Below, one piece after another: positions 1-6,411 of a stretch of 9,489 nt of DNA. This DNA is from Methylobacterium sp. Lineage in GTDB: Bacteria > Pseudomonadota > Alphaproteobacteria > Rhizobiales > Beijerinckiaceae. The stretch spans positions 1-9,489 of the forward strand of contig JAJKJG010000055.1 of assembly GCA_021154065.1 (NCBI GenBank). The letters run 5' to 3'. The notes below the pieces were generated by a model that saw nothing but the letters and a program-made list of their open reading frames with translations, searched no databases and was not told where the DNA came from. Each line of letters begins with the position of its first letter. Position 1 is the first letter of the stretch. A program made the translations under genes and the position numbers.

Positions 1-1
1 A

Positions 2-256
2 CAGAGGGCCTACGGCAGAATTCTCGGTGAGATCACCGCCGAGCGAGGAGCCTTCTCTGTCGTAGACATCGATCGGGTCATTGTCGGTCAGATTTCTCCC
101 GAGCTCGTTATCGAGGGATGGGATAAAGTGTGCGGCGACAGCCGCATGGTCATCCGCCCGGCGATCCAGGAAGGTGGGTACGTCATATTGAACGGAGAGA
201 ACCCGGTCGGGACAATCGAGGGGCGCTTCCCGAAAAACAGGTTCGGCGTGCGCTGA
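2..256 (+). CDS. 3' end of an unrecognised protein gene (partial)
   Basis: A reading frame is open from the first full codon at base 2 to a TGA at 254-256, giving the last 84 residues of a protein whose start lies outside the window. The peptide has a believable mix of hydrophobic and charged residues (it contains VVDIDRVIVGQISPELV and ends in FPKNRFGVR). It shows no membrane segment, signal or catalytic motif that I recognise. Synonymous third positions are less GC-rich than in the ribosomal genes (about 53-60% GC in the first two sampled lines), which may mean different ancestry. It converges on the YbjN-domain gene, with 215 bases between the two stops. An opposing frame at 88-345 overlaps it, but its translation is rich in Arg, Ser and Pro and looks like a shadow. 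Coding is moderately likely; function is unknown. Confidence 0.5.
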   Translation, partial: QRAYGRILGEITAERGAFSVVDIDRVIVGQISPELVIEGWDKVCGDSRMVIRPAIQEGGYVILNGENPVGTIEGRFPKNRFGVR

Positions 257-471
257 GAGGAGTAGCGAACCCGCCGGGCACAATGTCGCGCCCGCTCCAG
301 AACGCCGCCGGTTAGCCGATTGCTCAGAAAGTCCTTTGGCCTCAATAACGGCTCTTTGGCCGGGTTGCCGATCTAAGGCGTTGATATCGTTCGTTGAGGG
401 AAGTCCCTCCACTCCTGCCAGCGGACGATCCGGGGTCCGAAGCTCGCCTCGAGGCGCGGCTGAGCGCCCTC
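257..471. other. Convergent intergenic region with short palindromes
   Basis: This 215-base stretch separates two convergent genes and I see no gene in it. It contains a perfect 12-base palindrome, CGCCTCGAGGCG, at 445-456, and a short inverted repeat, GAGGG/CCCTC, at 396-400 and 405-409 with a 4-base spacer. Either could act as a weak transcription stop for one of the flanking genes, but neither has a following T-run, so a terminator call is not supported. Confidence 0.4.
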
Positions 472-969
472 CTATTTCTCCTTCAGCGCTTCCGCCATCA
501 GCTTGACGTGGTCCTCCAAGGCGTCGAGCAGGACCTTGTAGTGGTCCTTGGTGATCCCGCCCGAGAAGGCGATGTCGGTCTCGACGACGATGTCCTTGTC
601 CTTGTCGACATAGGCCCGGACGAAGCTGCGGTCGCTCATGAACTTGTTGGTGATGCGCAGGCTCTTCGCCTCGTCGTCCTTCTTCGCCGGCGTGAAATAG
701 GTGCCGATCGTGCTGCTCTTGCAGACCTCGCCGTCGGAACAGAGGAACAGCAGGATCGCGACGTCCTTGCCGCCGATGCGGGTCCGCACGAACCTCTTGC
801 CGGCGTTGTTCTTGGCGATCTCGGCCCGGTAGCCGATATCCTGGATGATCTTGGCGAGGTCGTCCGCCGTCGCGCTCAGGAACACCTCTCGCTGCGCGGT
901 CTCGGCGAAACAGGCGGTCGCGCTTGCAAAGAGCGCCGACAAGGCAAGTGACAGCTTCAGGCGGTTCAT
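472..969 (-). CDS. Secreted YbjN-domain protein
   Basis: 165 residues. Residues 1-22 form a signal peptide: basic MNRLK start, hydrophobic LSLALSALFASATA core, likely cleavage after CFA. The remainder matches the YbjN family: a helix with the pattern TADDLAKIIQDIGYRAEI, a beta-rich centre with a FLC...C pair (Cys77, Cys83, possibly a disulfide after export), and a C-terminal half of the type SFVRAYVDKDKDIVVETDIAFSGG. YbjN proteins have a type III secretion chaperone-like fold; in this exported form the function is not known. The ATG at 969 is chosen over the much longer upstream frame because it places the signal peptide at the N-terminus. It also has AGAGGAG about 10 bases upstream, and the upstream extension only shadows the next gene. 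It lies 73 bases downstream of the membrane protein gene on the same strand, so cotranscription is possible. Stop is TAG. Confidence 0.85.
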   Translation of the reverse strand: MNRLKLSLALSALFASATACFAETAQREVFLSATADDLAKIIQDIGYRAEIAKNNAGKRFVRTRIGGKDVAILLFLCSDGEVCKSSTIGTYFTPAKKDDEAKSLRITNKFMSDRSFVRAYVDKDKDIVVETDIAFSGGITKDHYKVLLDALEDHVKLMAEALKEK

Positions 970-1042
970 GCGGCGTGTGCTCCTCTGGCCGGGTTCCGGA
1001 GGTGGCCATGGTGCATCCGGCTCGCCCGATTGCAAGAGGGGT

Positions 1043-2629
1043 TCACCCCGATGGCACGGCAGCGTCCTGGCGGGCGTAGATCCGCCACGACGGGGTCTCC
1101 CGGACGAGCGCAAAATGGCTCGCCAGATAAGGCGCGTAGAGCTCGAGATAGGCCTTGAGGCCGACCGCATCGAGGGGCCATTTCGGCTCCATGACGATTC
1201 GGGCATCCTGCAGCACGGTCTCGGCCGGCAAGTGGTGCGCCCTGTCGAAGGTGCGCTCGTAATCGCTGACGGAATAGTCGCCGCGGGGAGGGGGCAGGCC
1301 GAGGCCGGCCGTGAAGGCGTTGACGAAATCGAGCACCGTGACGTGGCTCGCCTTCTCGCCGAGCGCCGACAGCGCCCGGGCGCCGTCATCGAGCGTCTCG
1401 ACGTATTTCGTCGTGTAGGTCGCGTCGTGCACCGTCCCGGTGTCGGCGAGGACGATGCGGTCAAGCCGCGGCAGGGCGAAGCGATGCGCCGGCTTCGTGC
1501 TCGCGAGCGCCACGTGGGTGGCGAGCGCAATCGTTCGCCCGATCGCCATCGGCACCAGGAGAACGAGGAGCATGACGCAGGCGCCGGCGAGGATGGCGCG
1601 CGCGCCGGGCCCGTCCGCGGCCGCGCTCCGCCGCGCCACGGCCTCGGCCGCGACGACGGCGCCCGCCGCGAGCGTCACGATGCCGGCGCTCTGGAAATTC
1701 TGGTTCAGGATGATGAGGCCGGCGCCCCCGCAGAATCCGAGGAACAGCAGCAGGCGCCAATCCCTCAGCGCGACGGCGGCGGCCGCCGCGACGATCGCGA
1801 ACGCCACCCAGTCGAGGAGGTTGCCGGCAATCGAGCTCAAGATGTTGTCGATCCCGCCGCGCACGGCGCCGCTGGCGTGCAGCGCCTGGGCGAGATCGAC
1901 GGCATAGGCGCTCGGCAGCCGCCAAATCGCCTCGAGAGCCAGCGTGACGGCGGCGGTCGCGGCAAGCGCGAGCGCCGCCCAGGGCCGACGCGCATGGTCG
2001 AGCAAGAGGCAGGCGAGAAAGCCCGCCGCGACAAGGCCGAAGCTCGCCTTGGTGTAGAGCATGAGAAGGGTCAGCAGCGCCGCGCAGATGCCGTCCGCGG
2101 CAACGCGCGGGCCGATCCGCGGCGGCAGGAAGAGGATCAGCAGCAAGGACAGCGCCGCCCAGCCGATGCGGTTGAAGAACATGGCGAAGGAGAGCGCGCC
2201 CGGGCTCTCGCCGAGGTTCGCGGGCGCCGCCAGGATGAGCGACAGGTAGACCGCCATCGGCAGCGCGAAAGCGGGCCGCAGGCGCGAGGTCAGCACATAG
2301 GCCATCACCGGCGCGAGAGCGAGGATGAGCAGGCCGACGCCGGTCGGCATCGCCGCGCCAAGGCTGCCCGTAAGCCACAGGCCGATCGCCGGCAGGCCGT
2401 TGGTGACCGCGCCCATCGGCGTGTGGAAGTCGCGATGCGGCACCTGTCCGGACACGATCCGATGCGCCCCGTCGAGGAACATCATCAGGTCGTTGAGGTA
2501 GCGAGCCGAGACGGTCTGGCCGGGCGCGGCGAGGAGCAAGGCCGCGACGACGGCGATCGCAACGATCCAACACGCCGTCGCGCGCGGCGAGCCCCAACCC
2601 AGCGCCTCGCGCCAGTTCCCACGCAACAT
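1043..2629 (-). CDS. Polytopic membrane protein, GT-C glycosyltransferase-like
   Basis: 528 residues with about ten or more hydrophobic stretches. The first membrane segment is at residues 17-35. It is followed by an outside loop with NDLMMFLDGAHRIVSGQVPHRDFHTP at about 46-71. An acidic first loop of this kind (Asp47, Asp53, and DFH at 67-69) is typical of GT-C integral membrane glycosyltransferases that use lipid-linked sugar donors, such as the PMT/ArnT and DUF2029 relatives. After residue about 395 comes a soluble C-terminal part of roughly 130 residues, probably periplasmic. I infer the GT-C relationship from topology and loop pattern only; substrate is unknown, and it could be another polytopic family. 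I chose ATG 2629 rather than the in-frame ATG at 2722 because the intervening residues are Arg/Ser-rich. The shorter start also has GGAG 10 bases upstream, and a candidate promoter sits just beyond it. Stop is TGA. The long forward frame covering it is a GC-driven shadow. Confidence 0.75.
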   Translation of the reverse strand: MLRGNWREALGWGSPRATACWIVAIAVVAALLLAAPGQTVSARYLNDLMMFLDGAHRIVSGQVPHRDFHTPMGAVTNGLPAIGLWLTGSLGAAMPTGVGLLILALAPVMAYVLTSRLRPAFALPMAVYLSLILAAPANLGESPGALSFAMFFNRIGWAALSLLLILFLPPRIGPRVAADGICAALLTLLMLYTKASFGLVAAGFLACLLLDHARRPWAALALAATAAVTLALEAIWRLPSAYAVDLAQALHASGAVRGGIDNILSSIAGNLLDWVAFAIVAAAAAVALRDWRLLLFLGFCGGAGLIILNQNFQSAGIVTLAAGAVVAAEAVARRSAAADGPGARAILAGACVMLLVLLVPMAIGRTIALATHVALASTKPAHRFALPRLDRIVLADTGTVHDATYTTKYVETLDDGARALSALGEKASHVTVLDFVNAFTAGLGLPPPRGDYSVSDYERTFDRAHHLPAETVLQDARIVMEPKWPLDAVGLKAYLELYAPYLASHFALVRETPSWRIYARQDAAVPSG

Positions 2630-2655
2630 CGACCGCACACTCCGACCCACCGCTC

Positions 2656-2684
2656 TACTAGGACGAGCGCACCTGAACCGTCGA
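2656..2684 (-). promoter_or_regulatory. Candidate sigma70 promoter for the membrane protein gene
   Basis: Read on the minus strand there is TCGACG (2684-2679), a 17-base spacer, then CTAGTA (2661-2656). The -35 box matches 4 of 6 bases of TTGACA, and the -10 box resembles the CTA-type boxes seen in alphaproteobacteria. It would give a leader of about 20 bases before the ATG at 2629. Spacing is ideal but the -10 match is imperfect, so this is tentative. Confidence 0.35.
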
Positions 2685-2735
2685 TGACTTGGCGGCAATG
2701 AGGCTGAGTTCCGGGCCCCCAACGCGCCGGGCCGC

Positions 2736-3884
2736 TCACCAGCGGGCGGCGACCTCGACCCTTGCCTTGACGAACGCCGTCGGGAGGATGCGGGCGGCGC
2801 CCGCCATTGCGGTCGCGACCGGCATCGGCACGGCCGGCGCGAGCGGCCTCGCCTCGAACACCGAGGGCTCGGCCGGCATCGGCTGCGCGCCGGGAGCGGC
2901 CGGCATCGGACCCGGCACCGCGGCGACCCGCGTCAACGGCTTCACGCGCGCCGGCACGACGACGATCTCGCGCCCGGCGAGGGCGAGCGCGTCGGGCCGG
3001 CTGACCGGCCCGAGTGACGGCGCGCCTTGGCGCACCAGCGCCGCGAAGGAGGGGTGCTGCCCGCCGTCGGCGTAGGTCGTGCGCACGACGGCGCCGCCTT
3101 CGGCCACGAGCGCGGCGACGCGGGCCTGCTCCGCCGCCAGGCGGGCCGCGGCGAGCGCCTCCTTCGCCTTGTCGGCGAAGGGACGGAACACGTAGCGGCC
3201 GCCGGCGACGCCGACCGTCGGCTCCTCGCCCGTCGCCTCGAAGCGGTCCGAGCCTTCCTTGAGCTGGCGCCAGAAATCGATGTTGCGATCGAGCCGGTGC
3301 CTGGCGAGGTTCTGGGCCGTCATGCGGAACGGGAAGGCCTGGACCTGGAAAGCCTGCTGGCCGCCGGCGAAAGCCTCGCGGGCAAGGGCGTAGATCTCCT
3401 CGATCTGCTGGTCGGTCATGGCGTAGCAGCCCGCCGACGAGCAGATGCCGTGCACCATCAGGAAGGCGCCGGTCGCGCCGTGCGCCCGGTCGTAGGCGTT
3501 CGGGAAGCCGAGATCGAACGACAGGTGATAGGCCGAGTTCGGGTTCATCTGCGCCGGCGTGACGGCGTAGAATCCTTCCGGGGCCTGGCGGTCGCCCTGC
3601 CTCAGCTTGGGGCCGAGCTGCCCGGACCAGCGGCAGATCGGGAAGCTCTTGAGGAGTGCGAAACGCCCGTCCTTGCCCCTCTTCCAGACCTCGAGCTCGG
3701 CTTCCTTCTTGTAGGTGCGGATGAGGATCGGGGCGGCGGGCGTCATGGCGCGCGCCTTCATCAGCGCGATCGTCGCGCCGGGGATCGGCGCCAGCTCCTT
3801 GGCGACGCCGTCGGCAGCGAGCGCCGCCCCGCCCGCGAGCGCGGCCGCGGCACAGAGCGCCACGACTCTCGACCAGAAAACCAT
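2736..3884 (-). CDS. Exported YafK-like L,D-transpeptidase (YkuD fold)
   Basis: 382 residues. Residues 1-24 are a signal peptide (VVALCAAAALAGGAALA, cleaved before AD). The catalytic domain covers roughly 50-215. It carries HGICSSAGCYAMTD at 145-158, the YkuD signature in which His145 and Cys153 are the expected catalytic pair and Cys153 forms the acyl-enzyme. CRWSGQLGPKLRQGDRQAPEGFY before it is typical of the YafK branch. Such enzymes work in the periplasm on 3-3 crosslinks or on attaching or releasing proteins at the peptidoglycan stem; which applies here cannot be told. Residues after about 245 form an Ala/Pro/Val-rich tail of about 135 residues, preceded by an Ala-rich helical stretch. 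ATG 3884 is preferred over 3941 because it puts the signal peptide at the N-terminus. It is divergent from the isomerase gene and lies 106 bases upstream of the membrane protein gene. Stop is TGA. Confidence 0.9.
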   Translation of the reverse strand: MVFWSRVVALCAAAALAGGAALAADGVAKELAPIPGATIALMKARAMTPAAPILIRTYKKEAELEVWKRGKDGRFALLKSFPICRWSGQLGPKLRQGDRQAPEGFYAVTPAQMNPNSAYHLSFDLGFPNAYDRAHGATGAFLMVHGICSSAGCYAMTDQQIEEIYALAREAFAGGQQAFQVQAFPFRMTAQNLARHRLDRNIDFWRQLKEGSDRFEATGEEPTVGVAGGRYVFRPFADKAKEALAAARLAAEQARVAALVAEGGAVVRTTYADGGQHPSFAALVRQGAPSLGPVSRPDALALAGREIVVVPARVKPLTRVAAVPGPMPAAPGAQPMPAEPSVFEARPLAPAVPMPVATAMAGAARILPTAFVKARVEVAARW

Positions 3885-3912
3885 CCCCACCCCGGAACGA
3901 ATCTTTGACGGA

Positions 3913-3927
3913 GCCGCAGTTTGCGGC
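3913..3927. repeat. Inverted repeat in a divergent intergenic region
   Basis: GCCGCA-GTT-TGCGGC is a perfect 6+6 inverted repeat with a 3-base centre. It lies 29 bases upstream of the L,D-transpeptidase start, in the 164-base gap to the divergent isomerase gene. It could be an operator or a hairpin in the transpeptidase leader. In DNA this GC-rich a chance origin is possible. Confidence 0.35.
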
Positions 3928-4048
3928 CCGATGCTCACCAAAAGGTTGTCTCGCAGCCGATTGCGGCAGGATGGCGGCTCGCGGGCGAGGCTTCCCGGCG
4001 CCGCGGATCTCGGCCATGGTCAGGTTAAGGCGGCCCAAACGCTCGGCG

Positions 4049-4678
4049 ATGATCGAGATCTCCTGCTTCTACACCCTGTCCTCGCCTTGGGCGTATCTTG
4101 CCGGCCCGCGGCTGCAGGACGTCGTGCGGCGCCACCGCGCTCGGCTTCTGCTGAAGCCCTTCGACTTCCAGGACGTGGTGCCGCGGACCGGCGGCGTGCC
4201 GATCCGGACGCGCCCGAGGCCGCGGCGCGACTATCACGCGGTCGAGCTCGACCGCTGGCGCCGGCACCTCGGCATGCCGCTGAACCTGACGCCGCGCTTC
4301 TATCCGATGGAGAACCCGGTGCCGGGCTGGAACAAGCCCGCCGGCCACATGGTGATCGCCGCGCGCCAGGCCGGCGAGGACCCGTTTCCGCTCTCGCATG
4401 CGCTCCTGCGGGCGCTCTGGGCCGAGGAGCGCGACATCGCCGACCCGCGTGTGCGCGGCGCCATCGCCGACGAGAACGGCTACGACGGCCCGGCGCTTCT
4501 CGCGGCGGAGACGACGGAGGCGGTCCAGCGGGAGTATCGCGACAACGGCGCCGAGGCCGAGCGGCTCGGCGTCTTCGGGTCGCCGACCTTCGTCGTCGCG
4601 GGCGAGCTGTTCTGGGGACAGGACCGGCTCGATTTCGTCGATCGCGCCCTGGACAGGTTGCGCCAGGCAAAGGGCTAG
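4049..4678 (+). CDS. 2-hydroxychromene-2-carboxylate isomerase-like protein (DsbA/GST-kappa family)
   Basis: 209 residues, the usual length for the family. The N-terminal strand ends in FYTLSSPWAYLAGPRL, where Ser12 of SSPWAYL aligns with the catalytic Ser of the SPxxYL motif in HCCA isomerases and kappa-class GSTs. Further family marks are NPVPGWNKP, the helical segment ALLRALWAEERDIADP, and GVFGSPTFVVAGELFWGQDRLDF with the cis-Pro loop (SPTF) near the C-terminus. The named reaction is a glutathione-dependent cis-trans isomerisation in naphthalene breakdown. No other aromatic-degradation gene is nearby, so a general glutathione-linked role is more likely than naphthalene catabolism. It is cytoplasmic, with no signal. 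The frame is open from 3905, but ATG 4049 is used because the motif normally starts within about ten residues of the N-terminus. Its ribosome binding site is weak. It ends 80 bases before the RlpA-like gene on the same strand. Confidence 0.88.
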   Translation: MIEISCFYTLSSPWAYLAGPRLQDVVRRHRARLLLKPFDFQDVVPRTGGVPIRTRPRPRRDYHAVELDRWRRHLGMPLNLTPRFYPMENPVPGWNKPAGHMVIAARQAGEDPFPLSHALLRALWAEERDIADPRVRGAIADENGYDGPALLAAETTEAVQREYRDNGAEAERLGVFGSPTFVVAGELFWGQDRLDFVDRALDRLRQAKG

Positions 4679-4695
4679 GCCCCTGGCAGAGAACG

Positions 4696-4708
4696 GAACC
4701 AAAGGTTC
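4696..4708. repeat. Small inverted repeat upstream of the RlpA-like gene
   Basis: GAACC-AAA-GGTTC, a 5+5 inverted repeat, begins 18 bases after the isomerase stop and ends 50 bases before the RlpA-like start. It may be a weak RNA hairpin or a protein-binding site. No clear promoter boxes accompany it. Confidence 0.3.
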
Positions 4709-4758
4709 GTTGAAGCTTTGTTGTCACGCGTGCGCCCTTCAGGTGAAGGGAACGCAAG

Positions 4759-5130
4759 ATGACCAGAGCTTCACGGGCGCTGATCGCGGCGGCGCTGATC
4801 GGCTTTGCGGCGATGGGCGGCGAAGCCCTCGGCGCCGACTTTTGCCGCGGCGTTGAGCGCGGCAAGGCCTCCTGGTACGGGGCGGCGCATCACGGCCGCC
4901 GCACCGCGAACGGCGAGAGGTTCGACCGCAAGGCGCTGACGGCCGCCCATCGCAGCCTGCCCTTCGGCACCCGCCTCAAGGTCACGAACGAGCGCACCGG
5001 CCGCTCCGTCGTCGTGCGGGTCAACGACCGCGGACCGTTCGGCGGCGGGCGCGTCATCGACATTTCGCAGAGCGCGGCGCTGGTCATCGGCCTGTCGGGA
5101 GTCGGCAAGGTGGTGCTGACGCGGCTGTGA
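4759..5130 (+). CDS. Minimal secreted RlpA-like double-psi beta-barrel protein
   Basis: 123 residues. Residues 1-25 are a signal peptide ([15 protein letters not shown], cleavage near ALG/AD). It has no lipobox, unlike the E. coli lipoprotein RlpA. Residues 36-121 make one double-psi beta-barrel: KASWYG, the TANGERFD turn, [16 protein letters not shown] and [11 protein letters not shown], then GRVIDIS. In Pseudomonas RlpA, a lytic transglycosylase acting on glycan strands without stem peptides, an Asp and a His 26 residues apart are needed for activity. Here His64 and Asp90 have exactly that spacing, with Glu53 also in the expected place, so activity is plausible. The C-terminal SPOR domain that targets RlpA to the septum is absent. 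ATG 4759 has GAAGGGA about 7 bases upstream. It lies downstream of the isomerase and upstream of the secE promoter, with its own stop TGA. Confidence 0.9.
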   Translation: MTRASRALIAAALIGFAAMGGEALGADFCRGVERGKASWYGAAHHGRRTANGERFDRKALTAAHRSLPFGTRLKVTNERTGRSVVVRVNDRGPFGGGRVIDISQSAALVIGLSGVGKVVLTRL

Positions 5131-5406
5131 CGTAGGAGGGGGTCGCCGCATCCCCGTCGCCCACGCCGTTCGCGCGCCTCGGCGAGGGTGCCGGCCAAAC
5201 CGGCTCGCAAAGCGCATCGACAAGCCCGGAAACTTGCGTTATAGGCCGCGGCATCCCAGCTATGGTTGGACCTGGTGGCGCGAGGCTGAACCGCTTCGCG
5301 CCACAGCTAATTCGGGCGGCACGCCTTCTACGGGAACGAGGCCGCGCGGCGCCCGGCGGGCGGGACGGCAGACGAGACACGGGCGAAAGAGACTGCGAAA
5401 CGCGAC
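5131..5406 (+). other. RlpA-like/secE intergenic region and secE leader
   Basis: This 276-base stretch has no gene that I can support. It holds a short GC hairpin, GCCGG-CCAAA-CCGGC, at 5190-5204. That could help stop transcription from the RlpA-like gene, although no T-run follows. The promoter at 5217-5245 comes next, then about 155 bases of GC-rich untranslated leader before secE. Many bacteria carry tuf and tRNA-Trp just before secE; I looked for a tRNA cloverleaf here and found none. Confidence 0.5.
5217..5245 (+). promoter_or_regulatory. Sigma70-type promoter for secE-nusG-rplK-rplA
   Basis: TCGACA (5217-5222) matches 5 of 6 bases of TTGACA. It is followed by a 17-base spacer and TATAGG (5240-5245) as the -10 box. 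Transcription would start near 5252. Placement just upstream of an essential, strongly expressed cluster supports the call. The implied untranslated leader is about 155 bases. Confidence 0.65.
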
Positions 5407-5604
5407 ATGGCGAAGACGAATCCAGGCGAATTCATCCAGCAGGTGCGCTCCGAGGGCTCGAAGGTTACCTGGCCCTCGCGCAAGGAGACCATGATCACGA
5501 CCGCCATGGTGTTCGTGATGGTGATCCTCGCGAGCATCTTCTTCCTGGTCACCGACCAGGTGCTGCGCCTCGTCGTGCGCCTCGTCCTCGGATTGCGGTC
5601 TTAG
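5407..5604 (+). CDS. secE: Preprotein translocase subunit SecE
   Basis: 65 residues, the short single-helix form of SecE found in most bacteria other than the three-helix enterobacterial type. Residues 1-28 are the amphipathic cytoplasmic helix with the conserved EFIQQVRSEGSKVTWPSRKET, including the VTWPSR signature. Residues about 29-52 are the single membrane helix (MITTAMVFVMVILASIFFLVTD). SecE clamps the two halves of SecY in the inner-membrane translocon. ATG 5407 gives the standard MAKTNPGEFI start; its Shine-Dalgarno is poor. It is first in the cluster and nusG begins 13 bases after its TAG stop, so the two genes are almost certainly cotranscribed. Confidence 0.97.
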   Translation: MAKTNPGEFIQQVRSEGSKVTWPSRKETMITTAMVFVMVILASIFFLVTDQVLRLVVRLVLGLRS

Positions 5605-5617
5605 GATTTTGAACGCC

Positions 5618-6151
5618 ATGGCGAAGCGCTGGTACATCGTCCACGCCTATTCGAACTTCGAGAACAAGGTCGCGCAGTCGATCAAGGACCAGGCGCAGCA
5701 GCGCGGTCTCGCCGAGAAGTTCGAGGAGGTGATGGTCCCGACCGAGAAGGTCGTCGAGGTGCGCCGCGGCCGCAAGGTCGACACCGAGCGCAAGTTCTTC
5801 CCCGGCTACGTGCTGGTGAAATGCGACCTCACCGACGAGGTCTACCACCTGATCAAGAACACGCCGAAGGTCACGGGCTTCCTCGGCGCCGACAAGGCGA
5901 AGCCGGTGCCGATCCCGGACGCCGAGGCCGAGCGCATCAAGGGCCAGGTCGCCGAAGGCGTCGAGCGGCCGAAGCCGACGATCCATTTCGAGATCGGCGA
6001 GCAGGTGCGCGTCGCCGACGGCCCCTTCGCCTCGTTCAACGGCACCGTCGAGGAGATCGACGAGGGCCGCGCCCGCCTCAAGGTCGCGGTCTCGATCTTC
6101 GGCCGCGCGACGCCGGTGGAGCTCGAATACACGCAGGTCGAGAAGACCTAA
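5618..6151 (+). CDS. nusG: Transcription termination/antitermination factor NusG
   Basis: 177 residues, the normal length. Residues 1 to about 110 are the NGN domain that binds the RNA polymerase clamp (KRWYIVHAYSNFENKVAQSI, with RKFFPGYVLV at about 58-67). Residues about 122-177 are the KOW domain (IGEQVRVADGPFASFNGTVEEID, then ATPVELEYTQVEK), which contacts Rho or ribosomal protein S10. The frame extends back to a TTG at 5609. ATG 5618 is chosen because AGGA at 5603-5606 is 11 bases from it but only 2 bases from the TTG, and because MAKRWYIVH is the conserved N-terminus. It sits between secE and rplK, but the 260-base gap before rplK is unusually large and filled partly by a palindromic repeat. 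Confidence 0.98.
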   Translation: MAKRWYIVHAYSNFENKVAQSIKDQAQQRGLAEKFEEVMVPTEKVVEVRRGRKVDTERKFFPGYVLVKCDLTDEVYHLIKNTPKVTGFLGADKAKPVPIPDAEAERIKGQVAEGVERPKPTIHFEIGEQVRVADGPFASFNGTVEEIDEGRARLKVAVSIFGRATPVELEYTQVEKT

Positions 6152-6153
6152 CT

Positions 6154-6295
6154 GTCATTCCGGGGCGCCCCGCAGCGGCGAGCCCGGAAACCATAGACGC
6201 CGCCGTTTCCGAGCGGCGCGTCACCGTTCCGTCGACCCATGAACCACTGCATTTATGGGTTCGGGGCTCGGACCTTCGGTCCGCCCCGGAATGAC
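6154..6295. repeat. Nested palindromic intergenic repeat (GTCATTCCGGGGC type)
   Basis: The outer arms GTCATTCCGGGGCG (6154-6167) and CGCCCCGGAATGAC (6282-6295) are perfect 14-base inverse copies. Inside each arm the similarity continues (CGAGCCC, then GAA.CCATA), so the element is two inverted copies of a roughly 40-base unit around a centre of about 60 bases. Further hairpins lie inside: CGCCGC/GCGGCG at 6198-6203 and 6213-6218, ACCCAT/ATGGGT at 6235-6240 and 6255-6260, and CGGACC-TTC-GGTCCG at 6269-6283. From memory, sequences beginning GTCATTCCGGGGC and ending in its inverse are dispersed intergenic repeats in Bradyrhizobium, Bosea and relatives. It has no coding capacity or transposase and starts 2 bases after the nusG stop. 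Confidence 0.85.
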
Positions 6296-6397
6296 GGCCA
6301 TCCGCGGGAGGCTTGCCCGGTCGCCAGCCGGGAGCTCCAAGCCGCACCGCGACCTGCAACCGCTCGACGACCGGCCGGCAGCCGGCGCGAGCAACTC

Positions 6398-6411
6398 TGG
6401 GAGCAGTCCCA
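6398..6411 (+). promoter_or_regulatory. Hairpin covering the rplK ribosome binding site
   Basis: TGGGA (6398-6402), the loop GCAG, then TCCCA (6407-6411) form a perfect 5-base-pair stem that ends directly against the ATG at 6412. The ribosome binding site GGGAG (6399-6403) lies almost wholly in the 5' arm, so folding would hide it. Control of rplK-rplA translation by L1 binding the rplK leader is established in E. coli and archaea. Whether this hairpin is that site here is inference. Confidence 0.5.

Noticed and set aside
472..1530. Reading the YbjN gene as a 352-residue protein starting at 1530
   Set aside because: The extra N-terminal part is low-complexity and overlaps the membrane protein gene in another frame. 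The internal Met at 969 begins a proper signal peptide with a ribosome binding site.
845..2701. A 618-codon open frame on the forward strand
   Set aside because: It lies opposite the membrane protein and YbjN genes. Its translation is almost all Arg, Ala, Gly, Glu and Asp with no hydrophobic core, the usual antisense shadow of a high-GC gene.
2485..4038. A 517-codon minus-strand frame overlapping the L,D-transpeptidase gene
   Set aside because: Its product is Arg/Gly/Ala-rich without domains, while the overlapping frame encodes a signal peptide and the HGxxxSxGC site.
4695..4711. GGAAC followed by CGTT as an EcfG general-stress promoter ahead of the RlpA-like gene
   Set aside because: The two boxes are only about 8 bases apart; EcfG promoters need about 16-17 bases between them.
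5131..5406. A tRNA gene (tRNA-Trp expected) upstream of secE
   Set aside because: No acceptor stem, GGTTCGA-type T-arm or anticodon loop could be assembled in this stretch.
6264..6295. The strong hairpin in the nusG-rplK gap as an intrinsic terminator
   Set aside because: No T-run follows and the hairpin is an arm of the symmetrical repeat. Termination there would cut off rplK and rplA, for which I see no separate promoter.
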